Below are positions 15,770 to 23,895 of a stretch of 25,241 bases of DNA, piece by piece. The notes beneath the pieces are model-generated. The model worked only from the letters and a program-made list of their open reading frames with translations. It was not told where the DNA came from and made no database searches. The stretch's first letter is position 1. Every line of letters starts with the position of its first letter. The DNA comes from CAZIVE01 sp964542435 (GTDB taxonomy: Bacteria > Bacteroidota > Bacteroidia > Bacteroidales > Tannerellaceae): positions 1-25,241 of the forward strand of contig CAZIVE010000035.1 in assembly GCA_964542435.1 (NCBI GenBank). Reading direction: 5' to 3'. Made by a program: the position numbers and the translations under genes.

Positions 15770-17305
15770 TTATTCTTCTTTTACGGGTTCTTGATGTTCT
15801 TCTTCTACGCCGATAAATTTATTAATTGCATCGATAAATGCCTCCACACTGGCCGCAATAATATCGGTGTTGGCTGAAAATCCATAGTAGGTGTTGCCCT
15901 CATATTCCACCTGCATGTGTACTTTGCCGGTGTCGTCACTGCCTTTGTCAATGGCTTGGATGAGGAATTCACTGATCTTCATATCACTGTTGCAGATGGC
16001 TTTCTTGACTGCTTTGATGCCGGCATCCACAGGACCGTTTCCGGCTGCAGCCTCATAACGTTTCACACCGGCAATGTTCAGGCAGATGCTTGCCACCGGT
16101 TGTACGCCAACACCACTGGTTACCTGCAAGTAGTCCAGTTTGATGCGGTGCATGGACATCTGGTCGCGTCCGACGAGCATCATCAGGTCGTCGTCGGTGA
16201 TGTCCTTCTTCCGATCGGCCAAGCGAAGGAACTGTTCATAAGCCTTGTCAAGCTTTGCCTGATCCAGTTCGATGCCCAGTGTATGCAGGTGATGCTTCAA
16301 AGCAGCACGTCCGCTGCGTGCAGTCAGCACAATCGAATTGTCGTCGATGCCTACATCTTTCGGATCGATGATTTCGTAGGTCTCTTGATTCTTCAAAACG
16401 CCGTCCTGATGGATTCCAGAAGAGTGGGCGAAGGCATTGCGTCCGACGATTGCTTTGTTTGGTTGTATAGGCATGTTCATCAGATTCGACACCATACGGC
16501 TGATGCTATGAATCTTGGTGGTGTTGATATTGGTTACGATGTTCTGTTCCTTGTGACTCTTGAAGATCATTGCCACCTCTTCGAGAGAGGTATTGCCTGC
16601 GCGTTCTCCTACACCGTTGATGGTCACTTCCACCTGGCGTACTCCATTGAGAACGCCTTGGACGGTGTTGGCCGTTGCCATTCCTAAATCGTCATGGCAG
16701 TGCGAAGAGATGACCGCATTCTGAATGCCATCCACATGTTCAAACAGATATTTGATTTTAGCGCCATATTCATCCGGAAGACAGTAGCCTGTCGTGTCGG
16801 GAATGTTGACTGTCGTTGCGCCCGCCTTGATGACGGCTTCGACCACGCGAGCCAGATATTCGTTATCGGTGCGTCCTGCATCTTCACAGTAAAACTCTAC
16901 ATCCTCGCAATATTTCTTGGCATATTTGGTAGCTTCGATAGCGCGTTCGAGAATCTCTTCCTGTGTAGAATTGAACTTATATTTGATATGATAAGGTGAA
17001 GTCCCGATACCTGTATGGATACGTCCGTGTTTGGCATATTTCAGAGCTTCGGCAGCTACATCAATGTCCTTCTCTACGGCGCGTGTCAACGCGCAAATCG
17101 TTGGCCATGTGACGGCCTTCGAAATCTCAACCACACTCTTGAAGTCGCCCGGACTGGAGACCGGGAATCCTGCTTCAATCACATCTACTCCGAGTTGTTC
17201 GAGAGCCTTGGCAATCTGAATCTTTTCAACCGAGTTGAGCTGACAACCCGGAACCTGCTCTCCATCACGGAGTGTTGTGTCGAAAATAAATAATCTGTCT
17301 GACAT
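15770..17305 (-). CDS. leuA: 2-isopropylmalate synthase
   Basis: The 511-residue first enzyme of leucine synthesis, condensing 2-oxoisovalerate with acetyl-CoA. The catalytic TIM barrel begins FDTTLRDGEQVPGCQL, with VIEAGFPVSSPGDF soon after. SSHCHDDLGMATANT gives the metal-binding histidines, and NGVGERAGNTSLEEV and FAHSSGIHQDGVLKN are conserved. The C-terminal third (about 370-500) is the LeuA dimerisation domain that mediates leucine feedback, with YYGFSANTDIIAAS near the end. First structural gene of the operon, 35 bases downstream of the attenuator hairpin. Control by the attenuator plus leucine feedback is expected. Confidence 0.96.
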   Translation of the reverse strand: MSDRLFIFDTTLRDGEQVPGCQLNSVEKIQIAKALEQLGVDVIEAGFPVSSPGDFKSVVEISKAVTWPTICALTRAVEKDIDVAAEALKYAKHGRIHTGIGTSPYHIKYKFNSTQEEILERAIEATKYAKKYCEDVEFYCEDAGRTDNEYLARVVEAVIKAGATTVNIPDTTGYCLPDEYGAKIKYLFEHVDGIQNAVISSHCHDDLGMATANTVQGVLNGVRQVEVTINGVGERAGNTSLEEVAMIFKSHKEQNIVTNINTTKIHSISRMVSNLMNMPIQPNKAIVGRNAFAHSSGIHQDGVLKNQETYEIIDPKDVGIDDNSIVLTARSGRAALKHHLHTLGIELDQAKLDKAYEQFLRLADRKKDITDDDLMMLVGRDQMSMHRIKLDYLQVTSGVGVQPVASICLNIAGVKRYEAAAGNGPVDAGIKAVKKAICNSDMKISEFLIQAIDKGSDDTGKVHMQVEYEGNTYYGFSANTDIIAASVEAFIDAINKFIGVEEEHQEPVKEE

Positions 17306-17339
17306 AATTCTATTTTAATTTATGTTGTTGCACTAAATG

Positions 17340-17374
17340 AAAAAAGCCTCTCTCACGTGGAAGTGGGAAAGGCT
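17340..17374 (-). terminator. Attenuator terminator in the leu leader
   Basis: On the minus strand AGCCTTTCCCAC (17363-17374), a 6-base loop (TTCCAC), then GTGAGAGAGGCT (17345-17356), and a run of six T residues (17340-17345, overlapping the last stem base). The 12-bp stem has one wobble and one mismatch. It sits between the leader peptide and leuA, so it would end transcription before the structural genes. GGAAGTG at 17413-17419, which spans the leader stop codon, can pair with CACTTCC (17359-17365) and would compete with this stem. Confidence 0.88.
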
Positions 17375-17411
17375 CTTCAAATATTTTATGTATTCCGAAT
17401 CACATGCGATC

Positions 17412-17474
17412 TCACTTCCTATTCCGTTTGCAGAGTAGAATAATAATAATCGCGTTGTGAATGGATTGAAACAT
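17412..17474 (-). CDS. leuL: leu operon leader peptide (20 aa)
   Basis: A short gene between the leu promoter and the attenuator hairpin. The product is MFQSIHNA, then IIII, LL, CKRNRK. Four ATT isoleucine codons in a row are followed by CTA and CTC leucine codons. The ATG is about 26 bases after the predicted transcription start and has an AAAGGA purine stretch upstream. The stop codon overlaps the proposed antiterminator strand. If charged tRNA-Ile or tRNA-Leu is scarce, a ribosome stalled on codons 9-14 leaves GGAAGTG free to pair and disrupt the terminator; otherwise the ribosome reaches the stop and the terminator forms. The codon content fits an operon that makes both leucine and, through CimA, isoleucine. 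No function beyond regulation is expected. Confidence 0.87.
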   Translation of the reverse strand: MFQSIHNAIIIILLCKRNRK

Positions 17475-17506
17475 CTTGTTTTGTCCTTTTTTTGTTTTTG
17501 ACGCGG

Positions 17507-17537
17507 CAAAGGTACGACCTTTTTCTATTCTTCCAAA
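17507..17537 (-). promoter_or_regulatory. Promoter of the leu operon
   Basis: TTTG (17534-17537) and TACCTTTG (17507-17514) on the minus strand, separated by exactly 19 bases: a complete match to the Bacteroidetes primary promoter. Transcription would start near 17500, leaving a leader of about 195 bases before leuA. Confidence 0.88.
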
Positions 17538-17826
17538 TAAAATCGTAGTTTTTTTTAAGAATATCTTATGATTTAAAACAAGAAGCCCTCCTTATACATA
17601 TAAATATAAGCGAACGTAGCTACAATTCGGCTTAAATAGATTAGTTGAAGCATCTGAAATGTCGAGATGATAAAGATTACGTCTGTTAAGCAACAAATAA
17701 AGCTGTCTGGAGAATGGATGATGTGGTTTTGCAGTTAATATGGTCTTTAAAACGTCATTTTGAAATCTGAAATGGATTCTGTCTTACAAAATATATAGGA
17801 AGATAGGTTTAAATCTATCCTTTTAC
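17538..17826. other. Intergenic region between the divergent leu and his operons
   Basis: About 290 AT-rich bases separate the leu promoter from the his promoter candidate. I see no open reading frame of note, no strong hairpin and no repeat beyond short chance matches such as TCTGAAATG occurring twice (about 17651 and 17766). Operators may lie here but none is recognisable. Confidence 0.5.
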
Positions 17827-17834
17827 TATCTTTG
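17827..17834 (+). promoter_or_regulatory. Candidate -7 element for the his-ftsE operon
   Basis: TATCTTTG matches the Bacteroidetes -7 consensus, 39 bases before the hisH start codon. The -33 region (TAGG) is poor. The short leader of about 30 bases holds only a small GCC-GGC hairpin, so no His-rich leader peptide or attenuator is present here. Confidence 0.6.
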
Positions 17835-17873
17835 CAGCCTGTAAGGCTCTAATAGGCTTGATATATTACTGGA

Positions 17874-18467
17874 ATGGAAGTAGCTATCATCAAATATAAC
17901 GCAGGAAACATACGTTCGGTGGATTATGCACTGAGGCGGATCGGCGTTGTTCCTACCATTACTGCTGAACCGGAGTTGATTCGAAAGGCAGACAAAGTGA
18001 TCTTTCCTGGACAGGGCGAGGCACACACTACCATGTCCTATCTGCGCGAACATCATCTCGACGAACTGATCATGTCATTGAAACAACCGGTCTTGGGCAT
18101 TTGCATCGGAATGCAGTTGCTTTGTCGTCATTCAGATGAGGGAGATGTGGATTGCATGGGAATCTTTGATGCCGAAGTAAAGCGTTTCCTTCCAACCAGA
18201 CATGAAGACAAGGTTCCTCACATGGGATGGAATACGATCGGACAGCTTAAGAGTGCTCTCTTTGATGGAGTGGAAGAGGAGAGTTTTGCCTATTTCGTTC
18301 ATAGCTATTATGTACCGCTTTGCAATGATACGGCAGCAACCACTCAATATATTGTACCGTTTACAGCTGCTATGCACAAAGACAATTTCTTCGCCACACA
18401 GTTCCATCCTGAAAAGAGTGGCAGCACGGGCGAAATGATTCTACGTAACTTTTTAAATATGAAATAG
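17874..18467 (+). CDS. hisH: Imidazole glycerol phosphate synthase subunit HisH (glutaminase)
   Basis: A 197-residue class I glutamine amidotransferase that supplies ammonia to HisF. Catalytic residues are Cys77 in GICIGMQLL and His178/Glu180 in TQFHPEKSG. The oxyanion region PGQGEA (45-50) and the YFVHSYYV segment are as expected for HisH. First gene of the plus-strand cluster; hisA follows after 3 bases. The partner HisF is encoded two genes downstream, so the complex can be made from one transcript. Confidence 0.96.
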   Translation: MEVAIIKYNAGNIRSVDYALRRIGVVPTITAEPELIRKADKVIFPGQGEAHTTMSYLREHHLDELIMSLKQPVLGICIGMQLLCRHSDEGDVDCMGIFDAEVKRFLPTRHEDKVPHMGWNTIGQLKSALFDGVEEESFAYFVHSYYVPLCNDTAATTQYIVPFTAAMHKDNFFATQFHPEKSGSTGEMILRNFLNMK

Positions 18468-18470
18468 GTG

Positions 18471-19199
18471 ATGATCACAATCATTCCGGCAATCGATATT
18501 ATTGATGGAAAATGCGTCAGACTCACGCAAGGAGCTTACGACACGAAGAAGGTCTACAATGAAGATCCTCTTGAGGTGGCAAAGGCTTTTGAGGATTGTG
18601 GCTTGGCGCGGCTTCACGTTGTGGATCTCGATGGGGCACGTGAAGGTCATATCATCAATTACCGTACTTTGGAAAAGATTGCTACGGCCACCGAGATGGT
18701 TATCGACTTCGGTGGTGGATTGAAGCATGACGAGGATCTGAGGATTGCTTTTAACAGTGGTGCCAAGATGGTCACGGGAGGAAGCATCGCCGTGAAAGAT
18801 CCCGATACCTTCACGAAATGGCTTCAACGTTTTGGCAAGGAGCAGATTATTCTTGGCGCTGATGCCAAAGATGGGAAAATTGCCGTTTCGGGCTGGAAGG
18901 AGAAGACCGAAAAAGAGTTGATCCCTTTCATTCGTGATTATGTAGAAAAGGGGATCGACAAAGTCATCTGTACAGATATTTCCCGTGATGGTATGTTGCA
19001 AGGACCGTCTCTCGATCTTTATAAGCAGATTCGTGAAGCTGTTCCTTCGGTGATGCTGATTGCTAGCGGAGGCGTTGGTTCTTTGGACGATATTGAGGCT
19101 TTGCAAGAAGCCGGAGTGCCTGCTGTCATTGCCGGGAAAGCTTTCTACGAAGGTAAGATCAAGTTGGCGGATGTGAGCCGTTTTATCATCCATAATTAA
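18471..19199 (+). CDS. hisA: Phosphoribosyl-formimino-AICAR ribotide isomerase
   Basis: A 242-residue TIM-barrel isomerase (ProFAR isomerase) of histidine synthesis. The ATG at 18471 is preferred over the GTG at 18468, because MITIIPAIDIIDGKCVRL is the normal family N-terminus. Asp9 and Asp131 (LGADAKDGK) are the acid/base pair; phosphate-binding GGG (around 81-83) and ASGGVGSLDD near the C-terminus are present. Located between its pathway neighbours hisH and hisF with an 8-base gap to hisF. Confidence 0.95.
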   Translation: MITIIPAIDIIDGKCVRLTQGAYDTKKVYNEDPLEVAKAFEDCGLARLHVVDLDGAREGHIINYRTLEKIATATEMVIDFGGGLKHDEDLRIAFNSGAKMVTGGSIAVKDPDTFTKWLQRFGKEQIILGADAKDGKIAVSGWKEKTEKELIPFIRDYVEKGIDKVICTDISRDGMLQGPSLDLYKQIREAVPSVMLIASGGVGSLDDIEALQEAGVPAVIAGKAFYEGKIKLADVSRFIIHN

Positions 19200-19207
19200 A
19201 GAAGAAG

Positions 19208-19963
19208 ATGCTTGCAAAAAGAATTATACCCTGTCTGGATATTAAGGACGGAAAGACCGTGAAAGGAATCAATTTCGTCAACTTTCGCGATGCCGGCGAT
19301 CCTGTGGAATTGGGTGCTGCATATAGTCGTGCTGGTGCTGACGAATTGGTTTATCTGGACATCACAGCCTCTTTTGAGGGAAGGAAGACCTTTACGGATC
19401 TGGTGAAGAAGATTGCTGCTCACATCAACATACCGTTCACTGTAGGTGGAGGAATCAACGAAATGGGCGATGTGGAACGTTTGCTGGGAGCGGGAGCCGA
19501 TAAGATCTCTGTCAATTCAGCGGTCATCCGTAATCCGTTGCTCATCGATCAGATTGCCCGCCATTTCGGAAGTCAGGTGTGCGTTGTCGCCATTGATGCC
19601 AACGAAGAGCGTGGCGATTGGTTCTGCTACCTTAATGGAGGACGTGTGCCGACAGATCGAAATCTTTTCCAATGGGCCAAAGAGGCTGAGGATCGTGGAG
19701 CCGGAGAGATCTTATTCACGAGCATGACACATGATGGTGTCAAGAACGGATATGCCAACGAAGCCTTGGCTAGATTGGCTGACGAACTGCACATTCCCGT
19801 CATCGCTTCGGGAGGAGCAGGGAAGATGGAACATTTCCGTGACACTTTCGTTCTTGGGAAAGCCGATGCTGCATTGGCTGCCAGTGTATTTCACTTCGGT
19901 GAGATAAGCATCAGTGATTTGAAGCATTATCTGAGAAAAGAAGGTATAAATGTTAGAATTTGA
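19208..19963 (+). CDS. hisF: Imidazole glycerol phosphate synthase subunit HisF (cyclase)
   Basis: A 251-residue TIM barrel that condenses PRFAR with ammonia from HisH to give imidazole glycerol phosphate and AICAR. Asp11 (CLDIKDGKTVKG) and Asp130 (VVAIDAN) are the two catalytic aspartates and lie at the same positions as in the Thermotoga enzyme. VGGGIN, SVNSAVI and ASGGAGKMEH are conserved phosphate-site segments. Starts after GAAGAAG with an 8-base gap from hisA; hisIE follows after 17 bases. Confidence 0.96.
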   Translation: MLAKRIIPCLDIKDGKTVKGINFVNFRDAGDPVELGAAYSRAGADELVYLDITASFEGRKTFTDLVKKIAAHINIPFTVGGGINEMGDVERLLGAGADKISVNSAVIRNPLLIDQIARHFGSQVCVVAIDANEERGDWFCYLNGGRVPTDRNLFQWAKEAEDRGAGEILFTSMTHDGVKNGYANEALARLADELHIPVIASGGAGKMEHFRDTFVLGKADAALAASVFHFGEISISDLKHYLRKEGINVRI

Positions 19964-19980
19964 ATTAATTATATAATACG

Positions 19981-20577
19981 ATGAATTTGGATTTTGAAAA
20001 AATGGGCGGACTGATTCCCGCTATCGTTCAGGATAAGGACACCAATAAGGTCCTTATGTTGGGATTCATGAATGAAGAGGCATATAACAAGACAAAGGAG
20101 ACGGGAAAGGTGACTTTCTACAGCCGTACCAAACAGCGCCTCTGGATGAAAGGTGAGACCAGCGGCAATACACTGACGGTGGACACTATCCTCGTGGATT
20201 GCGACAGCGACACTTTGCTGATCAAGGCTACACCTGCAGGTCCTGTTTGTCATACGGGTGCAGATACCTGTTTCAACGAAAAGAACGAAGAGCCGGTGAT
20301 GTTCCTCAAATTCTTGCAGGATTTCATCGACCGTCGTCATAAAGAGATGCCGGAGAAGTCTTACACAACGTCCCTCTTTAACGAAGGTGTCAATCGTATG
20401 GCACAGAAGGTGGGTGAAGAGGCTGTTGAAACTGTCATCGAAGCTACTAACGGAACAGACAACAGACTGGTCTATGAAGGTGCGGATCTGCTTTATCATT
20501 TGATCGTGCTGTTGACCTCTAAAGGCCTGCGCATTGAGGATCTCTGTGCGGAACTGAAGAGCCGTCATAAAGGATAA
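19981..20577 (+). CDS. hisIE: Bifunctional phosphoribosyl-AMP cyclohydrolase / phosphoribosyl-ATP pyrophosphatase
   Basis: A natural fusion of 198 residues performing steps 2 and 3 of histidine synthesis. Residues 1-105 are the HisI cyclohydrolase, with FYSRTKQRLWMKGETSGN and the metal-binding DCDSDTLL and PVCHTGADTC segments. Residues about 112-198 are the HisE pyrophosphatase (MPEKSYTTSLFNEGVNRM, VGEEAVETVIEA). The fusion is common in Bacteroidetes. hisG, hisB, hisC and hisD are not in the window. ftsE starts 22 bases after the stop. Confidence 0.95.
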   Translation: MNLDFEKMGGLIPAIVQDKDTNKVLMLGFMNEEAYNKTKETGKVTFYSRTKQRLWMKGETSGNTLTVDTILVDCDSDTLLIKATPAGPVCHTGADTCFNEKNEEPVMFLKFLQDFIDRRHKEMPEKSYTTSLFNEGVNRMAQKVGEEAVETVIEATNGTDNRLVYEGADLLYHLIVLLTSKGLRIEDLCAELKSRHKG

Positions 20578-20599
20578 TGTTTTAGAAACAAATTGGATT

Positions 20600-21283
20600 A
20601 TGGAAGAGAATGTCTTGCTGCAATTAAAAGATGTAGAGATTCGGCGTGAGGAGAATGTGATTCTCAAAGATGCCAGTCTGACACTTCACAACGGCGAGTT
20701 TATTTATATTATCGGCAAAGTGGGATCGGGAAAGAGCTCTCTGCTCAAGTCTCTCTATTCAGAGATTCCCATCCAGAATGGCGAAGCTCATCTGATGGAC
20801 TTCGACTTGCGTAAGTTGAAGCGCCGGGAAATACCGCAGCTGCGTCGTAAGCTTGGCATTGTCTTCCAGGATTTCCAACTGCTCATCGACCGTTCGGTGA
20901 CCAAGAACCTTGAGTTCGTTCTGAAGGCGACCGGATGGAAGAAGAAAGAGGATATCCGACATCGTATCGATGATGTCCTTTTCCGTGTAGGTATGCCTGA
21001 CAAAGGTTACAAGATGCCGCACGAACTCTCTGGTGGCGAACAGCAACGTATCGTCATCGCTCGTGCTTTGCTCAACGATCCGAAACTCATTTTGGCCGAC
21101 GAACCGACGGGAAATCTCGATCCCGAGACCAGCAGTCAGATCGTACAGCTTCTCCATGATATCTGTGAGAAGGGAACGGCGGTCATCATGTCAACCCATA
21201 ATTATAATATTGTGCACAACTTCCCGTCGCGTGTCGTCAAATGTGAAGACGGCTGTCTGGAGGAGTTGGACATAACGAAGTAG
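20600..21283 (+). CDS. ftsE: FtsE-like ABC transporter ATP-binding protein
   Basis: A 227-residue ABC ATPase. Walker A is GKVGSGKSS (39-47), the Q-loop is in FQDFQLL (89-95), the signature is LSGGEQQR (about 143-150) and Walker B is LILADEPTGNLD (about 163-174); the switch histidine is in MSTHN. The short single-domain form and sequence style fit FtsE, which with the membrane protein FtsX activates cell-wall hydrolysis at division. No ftsX is adjacent: it sits between hisIE and lysC. LolD or MacB-type ATPases have similar sequences, so the FtsE assignment is likely but not certain. Confidence 0.8.
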   Translation: MEENVLLQLKDVEIRREENVILKDASLTLHNGEFIYIIGKVGSGKSSLLKSLYSEIPIQNGEAHLMDFDLRKLKRREIPQLRRKLGIVFQDFQLLIDRSVTKNLEFVLKATGWKKKEDIRHRIDDVLFRVGMPDKGYKMPHELSGGEQQRIVIARALLNDPKLILADEPTGNLDPETSSQIVQLLHDICEKGTAVIMSTHNYNIVHNFPSRVVKCEDGCLEELDITK

Positions 21284-21340
21284 GCTCCGCTGTAGGGCGT
21301 AGAGTTATTAAAAGATTCCGTAATTCTCTCAAATAATTAC

Positions 21341-21348
21341 TACCTTCG
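21341..21348 (+). promoter_or_regulatory. Possible -7 element for lysC-lysA
   Basis: TACCTTCG differs by one base from TAnnTTTG and lies 52 bases before the lysC ATG in the 117-base gap after ftsE. No good -33 element is present. It would let lysC and lysA be transcribed apart from the his genes. No lysine riboswitch fold is evident in this gap, which is too short for one. Confidence 0.4.
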
Positions 21349-21400
21349 CACCAAAATTGCGATCATTGAATTGAATAGAAACAATATAAAAGTAACGAAA

Positions 21401-22717
21401 ATGAAAGTTTTGAAGTTTGGCGGCACCTCTGTTGGATCCGCGCAGCACATGAAAGATGTTGCGAAACTGATCTCAGGCGAGAAAAACATCATTGTTCTTT
21501 CTGCCATGTCCGGCACGACTAATTCGCTGGTGGAGATTTCTGATTATCTCTACAAGAAGAATCCTGACGGTGCCAATGAGGTTATCAACACATTGGCTGA
21601 AAAGTATGCAGGTCATATCAGCCAGCTGTATGCTACGGAAGAATACAAGCAGAAAGCCCAGGAACTTGTGAAACAGCATTTCGATTATATCCGTACCTTC
21701 ACAAAGGATCTCTTTACGCTGTTCGAGGAGAAGGTGATTCTGTCGCAGGGTGAACTGATCTCTACGGGTATGATGAACCTCTATCTCAACGAATGCGGCG
21801 TTCATTCCGTGCTGCTGCCGGCACTCGATTATATGCGTACCGACAAGAATGCTGAACCGGATCCTGTATATATAAAGGAGAAACTTAACAAACTGCTGGA
21901 AGATAATGCCGACGCTGATCTTTACATAACGCAGGGTTATATCTGCCGCAATGCTTATGGCGAGGTGGATAATCTGCAACGAGGAGGCAGTGATTATACG
22001 GCTTCTCTGGTTGGAGCTGCCGTGAATGCCGAAGAGATCCAGATCTGGACCGATATCGACGGAATGCACAACAACGATCCGCGCTTTGTGGAAAATACCA
22101 GTCCGGTTCGTCATCTTCATTTCGAAGAGGCTGCCGAGCTTGCCTATTTCGGAGCCAAGATCCTGCATCCGACCTGTATCCTTCCTGCCAAACTGAATAA
22201 TATCCCCGTTCGTCTGCTCAACACGATGCAGCCGGATGCTCCTGGAACACTCATCGCCAATGAGATGGTCAAAGGCAAGATCAAAGCAGTTGCTGCCAAG
22301 GATAATATCACAGCCATCAAGATCAAGAGCGGACGTATGCTGCTCGCTACGGGATTCCTGCGTAAGGTGTTTGAAATCTTCGAGAACTTCCAGACGCCGA
22401 TCGATATGGTGACAACTTCTGAAGTGGGCGTTTCTGTCACGATTGACAACTGCAAGCATCTCGATGAGATTGTCAACGACCTGAAGAAATATGGTACGGT
22501 GATGGTGGACAAAGAGATGGTCATCGTCTGCGTGGTTGGTGATCTGACCTGGGACAATGTCGGATTCGAAGCTCGAATCATACAGGCACTGAAGGATATT
22601 CCTGTCCGCATGATCTCTTATGGTGGCAGTAACTATAATGTTTCGCTTCTCGTTAAGGCATCAGATAAGAAACGTGCGTTGCAGGCGCTCAGCAGTTATC
22701 TGTTCAACGAAAAGTAA
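21401..22717 (+). CDS. lysC: Aspartate kinase (monofunctional)
   Basis: A 438-residue aspartokinase, first step of the lysine/threonine/methionine pathway. The start is set at the ATG of MKVLKFGGTSVGSAQ, since the KFGGTS kinase motif normally lies at the very N-terminus; an in-frame TTG at 21371 would add ten residues unlike the family. GRGGSDYTA-like RGGSDYTASLVGAA and WTDIDGMHNNDPR are substrate and ATP-site segments. The C-terminal part (about 290-438) holds two ACT domains (IKIKSGRML and VCVVGDL regions), so lysine feedback is expected. No homoserine dehydrogenase domain is fused. lysA follows after 12 bases. Confidence 0.95.
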   Translation: MKVLKFGGTSVGSAQHMKDVAKLISGEKNIIVLSAMSGTTNSLVEISDYLYKKNPDGANEVINTLAEKYAGHISQLYATEEYKQKAQELVKQHFDYIRTFTKDLFTLFEEKVILSQGELISTGMMNLYLNECGVHSVLLPALDYMRTDKNAEPDPVYIKEKLNKLLEDNADADLYITQGYICRNAYGEVDNLQRGGSDYTASLVGAAVNAEEIQIWTDIDGMHNNDPRFVENTSPVRHLHFEEAAELAYFGAKILHPTCILPAKLNNIPVRLLNTMQPDAPGTLIANEMVKGKIKAVAAKDNITAIKIKSGRMLLATGFLRKVFEIFENFQTPIDMVTTSEVGVSVTIDNCKHLDEIVNDLKKYGTVMVDKEMVIVCVVGDLTWDNVGFEARIIQALKDIPVRMISYGGSNYNVSLLVKASDKKRALQALSSYLFNEK

Positions 22718-22729
22718 TCACGACGCTGT

Positions 22730-23887
22730 ATGCTGAAAGGAACATTTCCAATCGAGCGGTTTGAACATCTTACCACTCCGTTCTATTATTACGATATCGA
22801 TCTCCTTCGCAAGACGTTAGAGACGGTGAAAAACGAGTCCGGGAAATACGGTTACCATGTGCATTATGCCATTAAGGCTAATGCCAATCCGCGCATCCTG
22901 CAACTGATTGCAGCCAGTGGATTGGGTGCCGACTGTGTGAGCGGCGGAGAGATCAAGGCTGCTCTTGAGGCTGGATTCCCGGCTGACCGAATTGTCTTTG
23001 CCGGTGTCGGTAAAGCCGACTGGGAGATCAATCTTGCTCTCGACAACGATATTTTCTGTTTCAATGTGGAGTCTTCAGCCGAATTGGAGGTGCTGAACGA
23101 ACTGGCTGCAGCTCGCGGTAAAGTGGCCTCCATCGCTCTGCGTATCAATCCCGAAGTGGATGCGCATACGCATGCCAAGATTACCACCGGAATGAAGGAG
23201 AACAAGTTCGGCATCAATCTGAGCCAGCTTCCTGCCGTTTTCGACAGTCTGCCGTTGCTGAAGCATGTCCGTCTGATCGGTCTCCATAGCCACATCGGCT
23301 CTCAGATCACCGATCTGACTGCTTTTGGCAATCTCGCCATCCGTTTCAATGAGATTCAGGATGAGCTTGAAAAGCGCGGCATCATTGTGAAACATCTGAA
23401 CTTCGGTGGCGGACTCGGAATTAACTACTATCATCCCAATCATATGCCTGTGGCTGCATTCGAAAGTTATTTCTCCATGTTCAACCAGATGTTGGAACTG
23501 AGGGAAGGGCAGGAGGTGCATTTCGAACCGGGACGTTCCATCGTGGCACAGTGCGGCTCACTCATCTCTCGCGTGCTTTATGTGAAGGTGGGCGAGACCA
23601 AGCAATTCGCCGTTCTCGATGCTGGAATGACCGATTTGATCCGTCCGGCTATGTACGACGCCTATCATCGCATTGAGAATATCTCTAACGATCAGCCCGA
23701 CGTGATCTATGATGTGGTCGGTCCTATCTGTGAATCATCAGATGTGTTTGGCAAAGAGATCGCGCTCAATCGCTGTCATAGAAACGATTTCATTGCTATT
23801 CGTTCTGCCGGTGCTTACGGCGAAGCGATGGCATTGCAATACAACTGTAGGAAACTTCCCTCAGCCTATTATTCAGATATGCTTTGA
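22730..23887 (+). CDS. lysA: Diaminopimelate decarboxylase
   Basis: A 385-residue PLP enzyme of the fold-type III (alanine racemase-like) group, converting meso-diaminopimelate to lysine. Lys49 in YAIKANANP is the predicted PLP lysine. HSHIGSQ, FGGGLGI and FEPGRSIV bind the cofactor and its phosphate, and GPICESSDVF provides the catalytic cysteine region contributed across the dimer. GAYGEAMALQYN closes the active site. The length is slightly short compared with the roughly 415 residues common elsewhere but all motifs are present. Paired with lysC, it brackets the lysine pathway. Confidence 0.95.
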   Translation: MLKGTFPIERFEHLTTPFYYYDIDLLRKTLETVKNESGKYGYHVHYAIKANANPRILQLIAASGLGADCVSGGEIKAALEAGFPADRIVFAGVGKADWEINLALDNDIFCFNVESSAELEVLNELAAARGKVASIALRINPEVDAHTHAKITTGMKENKFGINLSQLPAVFDSLPLLKHVRLIGLHSHIGSQITDLTAFGNLAIRFNEIQDELEKRGIIVKHLNFGGGLGINYYHPNHMPVAAFESYFSMFNQMLELREGQEVHFEPGRSIVAQCGSLISRVLYVKVGETKQFAVLDAGMTDLIRPAMYDAYHRIENISNDQPDVIYDVVGPICESSDVFGKEIALNRCHRNDFIAIRSAGAYGEAMALQYNCRKLPSAYYSDML

Positions 23888-23895
23888 AATAAACA

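Noticed and set aside
17835..17873. A histidine-operon attenuator before hisH
   Set aside because: The leader is only about 30 bases, has no His codon run and only a 5-bp hairpin without a T-tract.
21371..21400. Upstream TTG start for lysC adding ten residues
   Set aside because: The family begins directly with the KFGGTS kinase motif, and the ATG at 21401 gives this; the added residues are unlike the family.
21473..22459. A 328-residue minus-strand frame
   Set aside because: A shadow of the aspartate kinase gene with no recognisable domain or start context.
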